From Ariolimax columbianus (taxonomy: Eukaryota > Mollusca > Gastropoda > Stylommatophora > Arionidae): a stretch of 64,000 bases of DNA. Where the stretch lies: assembly GCA_036924085.1 (NCBI GenBank), contig JAVGWX010000003.1, forward strand, positions 113,753,764 through 113,817,763. Reading direction: 5' to 3'. Of this stretch, positions 52,633 to 63,705 are shown piece after piece. The number at the start of each line of letters is the position of its first letter. The stretch's first letter is position 1. Made by a program: the position numbers and the translations under genes. Under the pieces are notes generated by a model. It did not search any database. It had not been told where the DNA came from and saw nothing but the letters and a program-made list of their open reading frames with translations.

Positions 52633-52928
52633 CTAGAATGCATTAAAAGTAATGACGTTATTCGTACATAGGGTTGGCATTCTGAAGTTGATCAATTACA
52701 TCCTCTTATACATCGATGAGGCAATCGTTGAGAACAGGCTGCTGAATTTAGAAATCAGACAAGACTTTTGGCCTGGAGAACAATTGAGGTGACGTAACAA
52801 GAGTGTGTGCAACAAACTAGTTTAGGGAGCCATTAGTATCCGCACATTTCGGTATTTTCTAAAAGGACTTGACGGGAATGGCTATGCCCGGATTGCAGTG
52901 GCAGCGATTATAAACAGAGGAGGGTTAA

Positions 52929-53205
52929 GCAGCAGTGAATGAGCTAACGGCTACCAGCTACTCATAGCTGGCTGTCTGCATCACCAGGGACCCTAAGCTC
53001 ACGAAGATCATTTTCCGCCTCCAAGTGGCTGCCCTGGAAACATACTTCATTCAGGCAGCCTGGTTACGAGAATAGGGATCGATGAAGGGTATCTCGTCTT
53101 ACAAATGCTGGAACCAGATGTGTCGGACCGTAAGGCGCAGATATCGTAGCCTTTCTGCAAACTACTACACAGCGTCCTATTCAGAACGAACGCAGAAGCA
53201 AAAGA
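52929..53205 (+). mobile_element. SINE B copy (+), attached to LINE S 3' end
   Basis: 'CATAGCTGGCTGTCTGCATC', 'TGGCTGCCCTGGAAACATAC', central domain 'CCAGATGTGTCGGACCGTAA' then 'GGCGCAGATATCG', and 'TTCAGAACGAACGCAGAAGC' at the tail. It begins immediately after the LINE S terminal block. Confidence 0.75.
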
Positions 53206-54194
53206 AAAAACCCAGAACATAAATATATTTGTGAGTATTATGAAGCTGGGATATATACATAAATCTGGTGCTAGCATAGGTTAGATCTGTATGCTTGTCT
53301 ATAGCAGATTCATTTAAAAAAAATGAATTCAAAGTAAAATAAATGAAGTCATTTCCTTTGAGTCGTGTGCAAAAGTATTACGGCTGGTTTAACTTGACCT
53401 GTTGGCTATTATGAAGCCACGTGCCGTTCCATGACTTATTTATCGGTTTCATCTGATGCGTGACGACGGACGTAAACAAGTATTGATCTCAACAACACGT
53501 AGTCCAGAGTGTTTCTCATCCATTCAATTGTTGACTGTTCAAAGTGTTCGTTGTGTCAAACTGTTCTGCACGTCGCAAATGATGCCATAGCTGGAAGTAT
53601 AGTGGAAGACAAGTTCTCCTACCCCAAACAAATGCTACAGCGTCGTGTGGTTTTACAGTAAATATTTAACACCTGGACTTCCCACGGAAAATCTGTTCAT
53701 ACTAACATCAGAAGGGCTGACGGGCGACCATCTGGCGTCTTAATACCATATATATTGTTGGGTTGATGAGACTAGTTCCCCAATGGGAAGGCAGCCGATC
53801 TATGAGAAGGAAAGCTCTGATTTCAAATCCACTTGCTGCCAGGAAAATGAGATACTGGCGCATCAAATGTTTACTGATGAAAACCGAAGACCACACAGGT
53901 AGCTTGAAAGGTAACTTATCTAAGAGAAGAAAGACTCTTACTCCAAACTATCTGCTGCTTTGTAGACAGACTGGGGACAGTTAAAGTCAAGGGAGAGTTT
54001 CCATAAACCAAAAACAACAAAAGATTTGCCGATAGCAGTTGTGCCCAACCTCCCAGCTATGACGATACCACCCCCTCCCCCATAAATTGGCTGTTCATCT
54101 AAATCAGTGCTATCGCTCACTAGTGGGCGAATATAGCTTTCAGGTGGACGCTAGCAGAATATTAACATTTTGTATTATAATATATTCATCGTTG
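53206..54194. other. Unassigned sequence
   Basis: About 1 kb without recognised coding or repeat content; opposite-strand frames at 53708-53984 overlap and lack motifs. Confidence 0.3.
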
Positions 54195-54960
54195 TCGATT
54201 AGGGCCACAGCATCATCCTTGTCACATCCTGGTGAGTGTGAGTGCGTATGTGACTGAATAAGTCTATGCAGGAACGAAAAAATCTGGTGCATGACGGGCA
54301 CACGAGGTCTGTAGAAGGTGTGGGTGTTCCCGCTGTTCGTGATTTCCGGATCTCGCGTCTGCTCTGGACTTTCACAACACGGTCGGCTTCGCTGGTAGCC
54401 ACACCCGCTTTGACTGCGCTTCTCCAGTCAGATCTGTTTTGCGCGAGACTTTCCCAGGTGGGGACATATATCAGACAACCTTTAAGTGAGTTCCTCAGAC
54501 TGTATTTAAAACGTTTCTTTGGGCGCCCTTTCTTGCACCACCCCTCCCTCAGCTCGCCGCAGAGGAGCTCTTTTGAGCCGTTTGTTTGACTTACGAACGA
54601 GGTGTCCGGCCCATTCTAGTCGTGCTTTTTTGAGCAGTACATGGATGCTGGGCATGTTAGCCCTCGAGAGAACCGTGATGTGCCATGTGCCAGGCAACAT
54701 GTGTGGAAGTGGTTTAACCTCATTTTCAGAGTATACATCCAGCTTTCCCAGGCGTAGAGTAGGGTTGGAATGACGTTGGCCCTGTAGACTTTAAGTTTGG
54801 TCTTGACGATGATGCCACGACGTTCCAACACCATCGAGCGCATTCTACCAAAGGTTAGTCTGACCTTTGCTATTTTCCTTGCCACCTCATTATCGAGGCT
54901 AACAGATCTCGACATCTGCCCTGAAACGCGAGTTAACATTGTGTACTGAACTCATCCAAA
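54195..54960 (-). mobile_element. LINE Q 3' end with C-terminal C2H2 zinc finger
   Basis: Reverse strand: 'VSLDNEVARKIAKVRLTFGR', 'RGIIVKTKLKVYRANVIPTL', 'LYAWESW', then 'LSRANMPSIHVLLKKARLEW', 'AGHLVRKSNKRL', and at the end 'VVKVQSRREIRKSRTAGTPT' leading to 'CPSCTRFFRSCIDLFSHIRT', 'HTH'. The last block is C-x2-C-x12-H-x3-H, a C2H2 finger. Stop at the 3' end near 54199. Frame changes separate the three blocks; RT palm missing. Confidence 0.85.
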
Positions 54961-54985
54961 ATACACAGACTCCGTGAACGATCGC

Positions 54986-55079
54986 CAAAATGTATTTAGA
55001 TTTTAGTGGCTGGTATGGAAAAATGACGGTCACGAAAGTTATAAAAGTGGGCGCTAAGTATAGAAAGGTTGAAGAGCAG
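54986..55079. mobile_element. hAT-like MITE terminal fragment
   Basis: Ends 'AGGTTGAAGAGCAGTG' at 55079 and contains 'CACGAAAGTTATAAAAGTGG'. Reverse complement of 56536-56620 matches it ('GAAAGTTCTAAAAGTGGGC', 'AAGATTGAAGAGCACTG'). The CAGTG-type terminus resembles hAT terminal repeats. Only one end is seen. Confidence 0.55.
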
Positions 55080-55640
55080 TGATCTAAATTATATACTGCC
55101 ACGGCAGAATAGAAGACAGCTAAGGCAGAAAATTGTTCTAGAAGTGGAAAACATGAAATGTAGAGTTCTACATGAGTATCAACTTTTTAATCCATTTGAG
55201 ATAAGAACTGGTGTACGACAAGAATGTCTCTTTATACCCAATTCTCTTTCTGTTGCTTATTGACTGAATTAAGACATCAACCAATAAAAATTGACTTTGA
55301 CCCTATTAGCTTGTTGATTTGAATTGCGCTAAGCTAAGACTTGGTTATTCTGTCCGATAGCCGCAATCATATGCAAAATACAATAAGTATAGTTGATGAG
55401 AGGTGGCAGCAACTGGGACTGAGAATACACACAAAGAGAAAACAAAGATTATGAGAATAAGCGTATCTAACGACAATCCGATTATGTTAGAAGACGAACT
55501 CTTACAAGATGTGAAATAATTACAAATCTTGATAGCGATATATACACAGTAAGAGATAGTAAGATATACACAGATAGGAAGTTCAACACAAACATTCAAT
55601 TTTAAAAATCATGTTGTCTAAGTATTTTTTGTTGTATGTC
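55080..55640 (+). mobile_element. RTE-like LINE, RT palm fragment
   Basis: Plus strand: 'NMKCRVLHEYQLFNPFEIRT', 'GVRQECLFIPNSLSVAY' (Q-G-C box altered), 'LID' with a stop, then 'ENTHKENKDYENK' and 'DNPIMLEDELLQDVK' read with frame changes. The expected F-A-D-D block between is not preserved. Family not otherwise present in the window. Confidence 0.7.
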
Positions 55641-56535
55641 TCTGACACACGGAGAACACCAAAAACAACAACGAAAAAGGTAGAGGTATTAAAGGTTGGG
55701 CCTTTTCGAGACTAGGTGATCTGGCACTGTACCTGCCTGGTTATCCGTCACAGACGAAGTGCCATAGCGTTTTGCAGATAAAGGCATACTTTGACAGTGC
55801 GTTTTTTGGCTGGAATCCTGATTACTGTTGTGCGCCTTTTGGCTGTTTGCCTCTGTCCTCAGCACCTTATCTTGTTAGGGCATCATGTGGTCTTGCTCAG
55901 GGCGCCCCCAGGAATGCTACATGAGCGTCGTCTCATTGTGGATATGGATTTGTCCACGCGCAGGTGGGTCAATCAGCTGTTGCATTTAATTGAGGGCCTA
56001 CTCTACCAGTGTTACTGTAGGGTTTGTCTCATCCATAGTCTAAAATGTTACCCCCATAGACTTGGAAGGACTGGCCTGTTGACGCCAGTTTCTCGCCATT
56101 TGCCACAGCCATGTTAGTGTAAACAGAGAGTACCACGGGAAGGTGCTGTTGGTTTGGTTGTAGCCATTTCTGTTTATTTAGATGATACCTTTATCAATCC
56201 TGATCCGCATTTTTTGGTGTTAACTTCATAGCGCCTGTATTAATTCTTTCTGTCTGGTTTTAATTTTTGCTGGGTTAATTTTTCAGAGTTGAATTTCGAA
56301 GCTGTTGTCGTGCTGGTATTACATAACCTAAAGCTAGTCTAACATGTCCTGTGTGTAGCAAATTCGGTAATTGATGGTCTGTACCCAAAATAGTTCCCGC
56401 TAACAGTTTAAATAGTCATTAGCTGTTTAGCCTTTTGTTAATACTATACATTTTCATTGTTCCAGTATGCTGTCCAGAGTTATCTCTTTATGTGTGAGGT
56501 TATTTTCCATCCTAACTGTGTAATCACCGTAGCCC
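55641..56535. other. Unassigned sequence
   Basis: A 108-codon frame at 55791-56117 (+) is the longest here, but its reverse strand is full of stops, it has no motif and no second copy, so I leave it uncalled. Confidence 0.3.
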
Positions 56536-56620
56536 AGTGCTCTTCAATCTTTTTATACCTGATGCCCACTTTTAGAACTTTCGTGAAGGTATATTTTCCT
56601 GACCACCCACTCAAATCTAA
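56536..56620. mobile_element. hAT-like MITE terminal fragment, inverted
   Basis: Starts 'CAGTGCTCTTCAATCTTTTT'; counterpart of 54986-55079 on the other strand. LINE Y's tail begins directly after it, so the LINE probably landed in this MITE. Confidence 0.55.
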
Positions 56621-58056
56621 ATTCTTCTTCTTCTTCGTACGCTGTCAGACGTCAACTTGAATTTGTTCGAAGAAAGCAGCTTGTCATCCTGAGGCTGTCG
56701 ACACTGCCATAGAGCTTGTCTAGTGTTGGCACTGGTGATGGCCACATGTGCTTTCTCTGTATATCGGGCAATTTTGCAGCAGATGTTCAGCAGTCATTTT
56801 CCCTGTACCACATGTGCCTTCGTTAGTGTCACCTATCTTCAGTTTATTGAATAGATGGTACCTCAGTCTGTTGTGGCCTGTGCGGAGTCTGAAGACCACA
56901 ATCTGCTCTCTTCTGTTCAACTGGTAATAGGCATAATTTTGTGTGTAGCCAGTATGATCTGTTTCCCATTTGGTCATGTATCTGGCCCTAATAAACCTTT
57001 TGGACCCCTCGTAGGTCACACTAGAATCTGGTTGTGGTAATCTTGCACCTTCTTTTGTCAGTCTGTCTGCCTCCTCGTTGCCTTGAATGTTACAGTGGGA
57101 TGGAACCCACTGTACCACTACTCTTTTTGGTGCGGACTGCTGGCATAGTTGACAGAGTACTGCTCTTAAATCATTAAGTTTAGTATTTTTCTGGCTTTTT
57201 AGTGCTGTAACCACGGACAGGGCATCTGTAAACAGGACTATCTGGCTTTCATTGCTTTCGCCTGTCAGCATTGCTTCTACTTCAGCCTTCAGTGCCTCTG
57301 CCTTCGCTCTGAAATTGCTTGAGAATTTTCCAGTTGCTACTGACAGTGTTATTTTTCTACCATTTGTTAGGCTCAGCAATACCCCGCCCCCTCGATTCTG
57401 TGTTGTGTTTGTTTCAGAACCGTCTGTGTATGCATGGGTCCAGTCCATGCTTGGGTAGCTTTTCGCTATGTGCCTCAGGGTTATGTCTCTTCTTTTTCAG
57501 TCTGGCTGTTCTTGTTTCCAATACCTGGTAAAGTTTCTACCACCTCTGGAATGATATGCTGCTTCCAGGTGGGTTTGCGTACTGAAGGGATTGGCTTTGG
57601 TGTTGTTATGGTGTTCATAGGGTCGTCGCTCATCTTTGCTTTGGCTATTTCTGCAAAGTCTCTCCGCTTTAGTTTCCCTTTTCCAAATCTATTTAATCTT
57701 TGGTGCATTGGATGGTCTGTCAGTCTTCTTAGTTTCTCTGCTTGCTGCTGGACTCTGTCGTCTCTTCTATCGGTCATGGATTGCAGATTTGTAATCTTTT
57801 CAAGTTATACAATTGGCCTTGACATCATGCCTCCTGTTATAACTCTCATGGCTTAGTTTTGAAGTTTGCTAATGTTATCAAAGTTCGCCTTTGCTGCTGT
57901 TGTCCATGCCGCAATGCCATACTCGAGAACTGGTCTCACTCTTCCAGTGTACAGTTTCTTCAGTATTCTTTCGTCTGCTCCCCAGCTTGTGCCAGCAAGT
58001 TTTCTGATGATTGCCATTCTTTGTCTTGCTCTCATTTGGTTTCTCTCGATCTGAAA
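56621..58056 (-). mobile_element. LINE Y, RT thumb to RNase H copy
   Basis: Reverse strand, mostly open: 'MRARQRMAIIRKLAGTSWGA', 'LYTGRVRPVLEYGIAAWTTA', 'MTDRRDDRVQQQAEKLRRLT', 'VRKPTWKQHIIPEVVETLPG', then RNase H 'MDWTHAYTDGSETNTTQNRG', 'VLFTDALSVVTALKSQKNTK', 'GNEEADRLTKEG' and 'TGKMTAEHLLQNCPIYRE'. The C-x-C pair of the zinc module is degraded (GTCGT). Ends in GAA units (TTC on + at 56621-56636). Stops near 57780-57860 and a frameshift near 57480. Sister to 26375-29102. Confidence 0.93.
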
Positions 58057-58099
58057 GAAAACGATCGTCTGCCGAGTCTGTGTATTTTTTATGCTTTTA

Positions 58100-58520
58100 A
58101 TCCTTATGTAGCATGGTCTTTGCAGAACGTCGCTCCGATCACAGCCCGTATGAAAGAAACTTGATCTCTTGCCAGATCTACAGCCTGTTCAATCTTCTTC
58201 TTGGTTTGCCTTTGCCTCTTTTACCTGACACCAGATCTTCCATTTACCATTCTTTCAAGATCGTTGTATTTTTTTTGTGGCCAAAGTATTTCAATTTTCT
58301 GTTCATTAATGAATTTATGTACCAGTTCTGCCCTATACCCAGCTCTTGTCGATTGTCTGCATTCTTCCTTTTTTCGGGCCATGGTTTTTAGAGTTACGGT
58401 AACTGTCCATGTTTCCCACCCATATGCTACCACGAAAGAAAACGCAGGTTCTCAAAATATGTACTTCTGTTGATTTTCTTTTGCTCTGCAATAGTTTCCT
58501 CGGGTATTGTTTTCAGTACA
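58100..58520 (-). mobile_element. LINE Z, 3' end
   Basis: Reverse strand: 'PEETIAEQKKINRSTYFENL', 'MVAYGWETWTVTVTLKTMAR', 'ELGIGQNWYINSLMNRKLKY', 'FGHKKN', 'SGKRGKGKPRRRLNRL'. Block order matches the interrupted LINE Z at 9.8-11.1 kb and shows what that copy looked like before the LINE W fragment. LINE Y lies 44 bases away. Confidence 0.82.
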
Positions 58521-59395
58521 TAATGGTACTATTCTGCTACCGCCCACTAACGATGTAGATAATAGAATGGGGAAAAACAAATGAAACAAATGTGAAAGTT
58601 GATTAAGGTTGAGTTTAATCAAAATTTAAAAATGGATATGGTCAGATACCGCACGGAGACGAGAACACAAACAAAATCTAAGTTACGACCAATAGGCCTT
58701 CATTAGGGACAGCAAAGAACAGCGATACTGAACTAACAAATAAACATATAAGGAAAAAATGGTTTACTTATCTGATAGTTTAACCAGTCTGTCTACGCGA
58801 CTGGTTGGGTCAGATGCTTGACTGAATAGGAAGGGCCGAGTTCAAATAAGGTGGCCAGGAGAGCGTAAGAAATGAGAGGAAATGCGCCGGATAAGCGCCG
58901 GATAAGCCAGTGGTTGCCAAATATGGAAACGGCCAAATAGTGATCCAGGTGGGAGAACAAAAAAGAAGGTGATATAAGTCGGGAGGGGGGTGAGATTAAT
59001 ATAGGATGGGTGGGGGAGAGGCCTGATAGAATAGTGAGGAGGGGGGCAAAGGAAAACAAATAGATGGGGACCAGCATGAGGTTTTAAGAAAAGGTATGGA
59101 AGATATTAATGCCATGCGGTTGGAGGCAACCAATGTAGATCATAGCCCACTGCCTTGGGGCATTCCTTGTTTTAATGCCATCCTATGGCACACGTGGCCC
59201 ACAGTTTCACCTTGGCGTTTCTATTTGGTCGAAGTTTTTAGTAGCTTATTTCATTATCTCCCTCTCCACATTTGATCACGCTTTTTCAAAATCTGCCCAG
59301 GATGCCAGTGTACTTCTTTTCTCCGCGGAAACCATCTTAAATCGCTTGTGGGATATGTGTTAGTAATATGTGCAGTCTGACTCAGCTTGTTGTGG
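58521..59395. other. Unassigned; possible decayed hammerhead-type ribozyme
   Basis: On -, around 58685-58715, 'CTAATGA' + 'AGGCCTATTGGTC' + 'GTAAC' has the layout of a hammerhead core (CUGAUGA, 4-bp helix II with UAUU loop, GAAAC) with two altered core bases. Such motifs are known in Penelope-like retroelements. Stems I and III are not evident. G/A-rich on + from 58.95 to 59.05 kb. Confidence 0.3.
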
Positions 59396-60245
59396 TATAA
59401 TCAAGTTTTACTCTCAAGGTGCCACATAATTCTGGCATTTACATGTATTTCTATCAATTTACCTGTGCAGCTAAACAAAATGATGGATCTGTAACTGTCA
59501 AGTTTTGTTCTGTGTTGACCATGTTTTAATACACCAATCATAGTCTTCAACATTTGCGTCACTATCTTTTCTTTATAGAATAGATTTATGATTTCTAGTA
59601 GTTTCTTATTACTTTTGAGTTCAACCATTTTTAACATTTCATTTGTAATTTCATTCTTTCCTGGAGATTTCTTGCCTTTTTTTATTGCATTTAGCGCATC
59701 TTGTAATTCTGGATGGGTAATCTTTGTCCTCATATTTTCCTCTGCTGCAGCTGGTGTTTGTATCTTTAATGGCTTGCCTCTTTTAACATTTCTTCCTTTT
59801 TGCTGCTGTGTTTGTTTTTCTAGCTACGCTGTATTTTCAAATGAAAATATTTCTTGCACGCTTTCCTTTTACCAGATTTCCAATCATTCTAGTGCGATAT
59901 TTGATGTTTCTATGGTTTCGTTATTTTTATTTTCTAATGCATTGTCTCATTATCATCTATGTTTGGGCTCTCGGGTTTTTAAAATATATTCCAACTACTT
60001 CCTGTCACCTCATTCATAGTATTTCTATACTCTGATGTGGCTTTCTTTAGTTGGACATTATTTTCCAGGGTTCCGTCTGTTCCTGCTAATTCTCTGGCAG
60101 ACGAAATATCTTTCTGAGGTTTGTCTATTTATCTTCAGATTGGTATAGTATGTCGTTTCTTTTAGCTTCTTTGTGCATTGATTCAGTTGCTACTTTCACT
60201 ACTGCTCTATTAAACGTTTCTATCATTTGTGTCAACTTGTTTACA
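59396..60245 (-). mobile_element. LINE (Y-related), linker and RT fingers
   Basis: Reverse strand: 'MRTKITHPELQDALNAIKKG', 'KKSPGKNEITNEMLKMVELK', 'LDSYRSIILFSCTGKLIEIH', 'VNARIMWHLESKT'. These align with 'TLKKRKSPGKDGIRNEML', 'GYRPISLLSCVGKLMERMI' and 'LMWHLEEKRI' of LINE Y, but diverged enough to be a subfamily. Upstream, frame-shifted pieces such as 'KRNDILYQSEDK' suggest the linker after the endonuclease. RT palm is missing. Confidence 0.75.
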
Positions 60246-60275
60246 ACGTGGGCTGATATTATTGCTATACTCCTG

Positions 60276-60560
60276 AGTTGTTTTTGAATGCTCAAAATGC
60301 GTAGGCTACTCGTTTGCGCGTCCTAAAAAGGACGTTAAGTGACGCGTTGTCGTAGCTTTCCTCACATCCCCAGCGTGCTGATGAAGGTGAGCCAGGCACC
60401 TCCAGGCGGTTATGCTATGCTTGGCTTCATCTGCGTGTCGTTCACTACTACGGGGATCTAGTCGATCCCTCACCTCGTTAGCCAGGCTACCATGAAAACA
60501 GTCCTTTTCCAGAGAGGGCTGCGAGGAAGCCAAGTTGAGGGTCTTGGCCAGTTTGTTTTG
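60276..60560 (+). mobile_element. SINE A copy (+), parent of the 37-bp array
   Basis: 'TTTGAATGCTCAAAATGCG', 'GTTTGCGCGTCCTAAAAAGG', 'GTGCTGATGAAGGTGAGCCA', 'GGTTATGCTATGCTTGGC', 'CACTACTACGGGGATCTAG', 'CGTTAGCCAGGCTACC'. Its 3' segment 'GGTCTTGGCCAGTTTG' runs straight into the first minisatellite unit, the position where A1 (2.3 kb) has 'GACCCTGGAGCGACATCCTG' and 'GTCAGTATGTTGTGTCTG'. Confidence 0.8.
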
Positions 60561-62312
60561 CCTGACCCTAATTAATTTGTCTGATCAGTATGTTGTGTCT
60601 GACCCTAACTAACATGTCTGATCAGTATGTTGTGTTTGACCATAACTAACATGTCTGATCAGTATGTTGTGTCTGACCCTAACTAACATGTCTGATCAGA
60701 ATGTTGTGTCTGACCCTAACTAACATGTCTGATCAGTATGTTGTGTCTGACCCTAACTAACCTGTCTGATCAGTATGTTGTGTCTGACCCTAACTAACAT
60801 GTCTGATCAGTATGTTTTCTCTGACCCTAACTAACATGTCTGATCAGTATGTTGTGTCTGACCCTAACTAACATGTCTGGTCAGTATGTTGGGCCTGACC
60901 CTAACTAACATGTCTGATCAGTATGTTGTGTCTAATCCTAACTAACATGTCTGATCAGTATGTTGTGTCTAATCCTAACTAACATGTCTGATCAGTATGT
61001 TGGGTCTGACCCTAACTAACATGTCTGATCAGTATGTTGGATCTGACCCTAACTAACATGTCTGATCAGTATGTTGGATCTGACCCTAACTAACATGTCT
61101 GATCAGTATGTTGGGCCTGACCCTGACTAACATGTCTGATCAGTATGTTGGGCCTGACCTTGACTAACATGTCTGATCAGTATGTTGGGCCTGACCCTGA
61201 CTAACATGTCTGATCAGTATGTTGTGTCTGACCCTAACTAACATGTCTGATCAGTATGTTGGGTCTGACCCTAACTAACATGTCTGATCAGTATGTTGGG
61301 CCTGACCCTAACTAACATGTCTGATCAGTATGTTGGGCCTGACCTTGACTAACATGTCTGATCAGTATGTTGGGCCTGACCCTGACTAACATGTCTGATC
61401 AGTATGTTGGGCCTGACCCTGACTAACATGTCTGATCAGTATGTTGGGCCTGACCCTGACTAACATGTCTGATCAGTATGTTGGGACTGACCCTAACTAG
61501 CATGTCTGATCAGTATGTTGGGACTGACCCTAACTAACATGTCTGATCAGTATGTTGGGACTGACCCTAACTAACATGTCTGATCAGTATGTTGGGTCTG
61601 ACCCTAACTAACATGTCTGATCAGTATGTTGGGCCTGACCCTAACTAACATGTCTGATCAGTATGTTGGGTCTGACCCTAACTAACATGTCTGATCAGTA
61701 TGTTGGGCCTGACCCTAACTAACATGTCTGATCAGTATGTTGGGCCTGACCCTGACTAACATGTCTGATCAGTATGTTGGGCCTGACCCTGACTAACATG
61801 TCTGATCAGTATGTTGGGCCTGACCCTGACTAACATGTCTGATCAGTATGTTGGGCCTGACCCTGACTAACATGTCTGATCAGTATGTTGGGTCTGACCC
61901 TAACTAACATGTCTGATCAGTATGTTGGGACTGACCCTAACTAGCATGTCTGATCAGTATGTTGGGACTGACCCTAACTAACATGTCTGATCAGTATGTT
62001 GGGACTGACCCTAACTAACATGTCTGATCAGTATGTTGGGTCTGACCCTAACTAACATGTCTGATCAGTATGTTGGGCCTGACCCTAACTAACATGTCTG
62101 ATCAGTATGTTGAGTCTGACCCTAACTAACATGTCTGATCAGTATGTTGGGCCTGACCCTGACTAACATGTCTGATCAGTATGTTGAGTCTGACCCTAAC
62201 TAACATGTCTGATCAGTATGTTGGGCCTGACCCTAACTAACATGTCTGATCAGTATGTTGGGTCTGACCCTAACTAACATGTCTGATCAGTATGTTGGGC
62301 CTGACCAGACGG
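60560..62312. repeat. 37-bp minisatellite, ~47 copies, higher-order structure
   Basis: Unit 'TCTGACCCTAACTAACATGT' + 'CTGATCAGTATGTTGTG'. Unit starts step by 37 (60598, 60635). Proximal units carry TTGTGTC; most later ones TTGGGYC or TTGGGAC. A TAG-variant unit at 61483 and again at 61927 heads matching runs, 444 bases (12 units) apart, so a 12-unit block was duplicated. The first unit is continuous with SINE A 3' sequence. Confidence 0.97.
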
Positions 62313-63155
62313 TTAGTTACCCTCCCAACTAATGGGTTAGTTCTGTACATCTTGTCTAGTTCCCCTATGGCAGAGTAGTCTGCTATCATCATTATCATCC
62401 AAATCTTTAAGCTCCCTGTGGACACAAACCATCTATTCCAACTTTGTTCATGACTTCCTTGTTTTCCTTATGTTTCCCAGCGCTACTCTCCGTGTGTGTT
62501 TTAGCAGCCTCTTTTTCTATTATATTGCCGATTCCAGAACTGCGATTGTCTGGCAATACTATAAGTTTGTTTCCATAATGTGTGTCCTATCCAAAATTTA
62601 CGCCTTTTACTCACGTTATGTTTTACTGATTTTCGGCTGGCTCTTTCTAACAGTCCCACATTAGTGATCTTATCATACTGTTTCAGTCCCTTTATTCTCC
62701 ACGGGCACCAATGTTTGGCCTCTTGAGGCACGAGCATATAGCTACTGGCAAAACAGAACTGAAAACAAAGCAAAGACCATTACAAATACTGCACTGAGTT
62801 TGCCGAAGGTGTCGACAGTAACAGAGATGGTTACAGTAAAAAATAGGAACTTGAAAATACCAGAATGAAGAGCAAGAAAATGAATGTTGCTTGCAAGAAA
62901 CAGATCTCAACAAAGACATAGCTTTCAAAATTAGAGAAAATAACATCAATGCATGTCAGCATGAAGAAGACATGAAGGGGGTTTGAGTGCCAGATGCTAC
63001 ATCTCAAGACAGAAAGTGCATAATACCACCTGCTAAATTATTACTATCCTAGTGATCGTCCACTGACAGCTAGGGCTATGATCAAATAGATAGAAGGGGC
63101 TTGAAGCTAGCAAATTGGCAGGATGCCAATGGACTTATCTTGATTAACCAACCAA
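62313..63155. other. Unassigned sequence
   Basis: No gene or repeat recognised; frames at 62501-62949 on - have no motif. Confidence 0.3.
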
Positions 63156-63705
63156 ATGACCCACTTAGCGAGAAAATACCAAAAGTTTACCAAAAGGGTA
63201 TATGACCACATCAGCAGCTCAGTGCCCAGCAGAAAACACTACACTAAAAGAAGCGGAGAAGGTGCAAAAGCAGGCACTTTTAGGGTCATTAATGGAGCAA
63301 TGAAATCAACACGCATTGTGGCGATGGAGAAAATGGGAAGGATTCAAGCAATAAGAGAACGCAGAGGGACAAAGAATTGAACAGATAGAAAAGTTACTTT
63401 TGCCGACTGGCAAAGGATGGTGCTGCAGGCGATCAACCAGATGTACGAGTTTCGTACCAACAAAAGAAAAGGATGGCCAAATCAATCAGAGAGCCACCAA
63501 CATCGAAACAAGACGATTACCATAAGATAAGCACACAGAAGGAAGCTGTTGTGTTGTGCCTCAAAACATGACACAACTGACTCCGCAGCCACATTCACAC
63601 AAAACGGAGGATTAGCAACTTAGTCATGTATACATGGGAACAAGCTCCAAGAACTACAGAGCATATAATACAGAACTGCCGCAAATATGGTATACAGTGA
63701 AGGCA
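63156..63705 (+). mobile_element. RNase H-type LINE remnant (Y-related)
   Basis: Plus strand: 'TFRVINGAMKSTRIVAMEKM', 'GRIQAIRERRGTKN', which aligns with 'MRVITGGMKSTPIIEL' and 'MTDRRD' in LINE Y; then 'ADWQRMVLQAINQMY' in another frame and 'APRTTEHIIQNCRKY', the C-terminal TxEHxxQxC block. The RNase H core is deleted or unreadable. Many stops. Confidence 0.65.

Larger units (their letters stand above)
52080..52928 (+). mobile_element. LINE S 3' end (RNase H), interrupted by SINE B
   Basis: Left part encodes 'CSDQAGVYGNERADILGLIA', matching the RNase H H-S-G-V-x-G-N-E-R-A-D block, then 'LIVWTLEMHKGGI'. A SINE B copy (52277-52632) follows; the right part resumes 'ATGCATT...' and runs to 'ATGCCCGGATTGCAGTGGC', the LINE S 3' block also seen at 63.88 kb. 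Stops throughout; 5'-truncated near the C tract. Confidence 0.75.

Noticed and set aside
55791..56117. Possible host exon (108 codons)
   Set aside because: No recognisable domain, no convincing splice sites or neighbouring exon, no codon signal that I can judge by eye.
60560..62312. Telomeric-type repeat because of CCCTAAC
   Set aside because: CCCTAAC occurs once per 37-bp unit, not as TTAGGG tandem; derived from SINE A.
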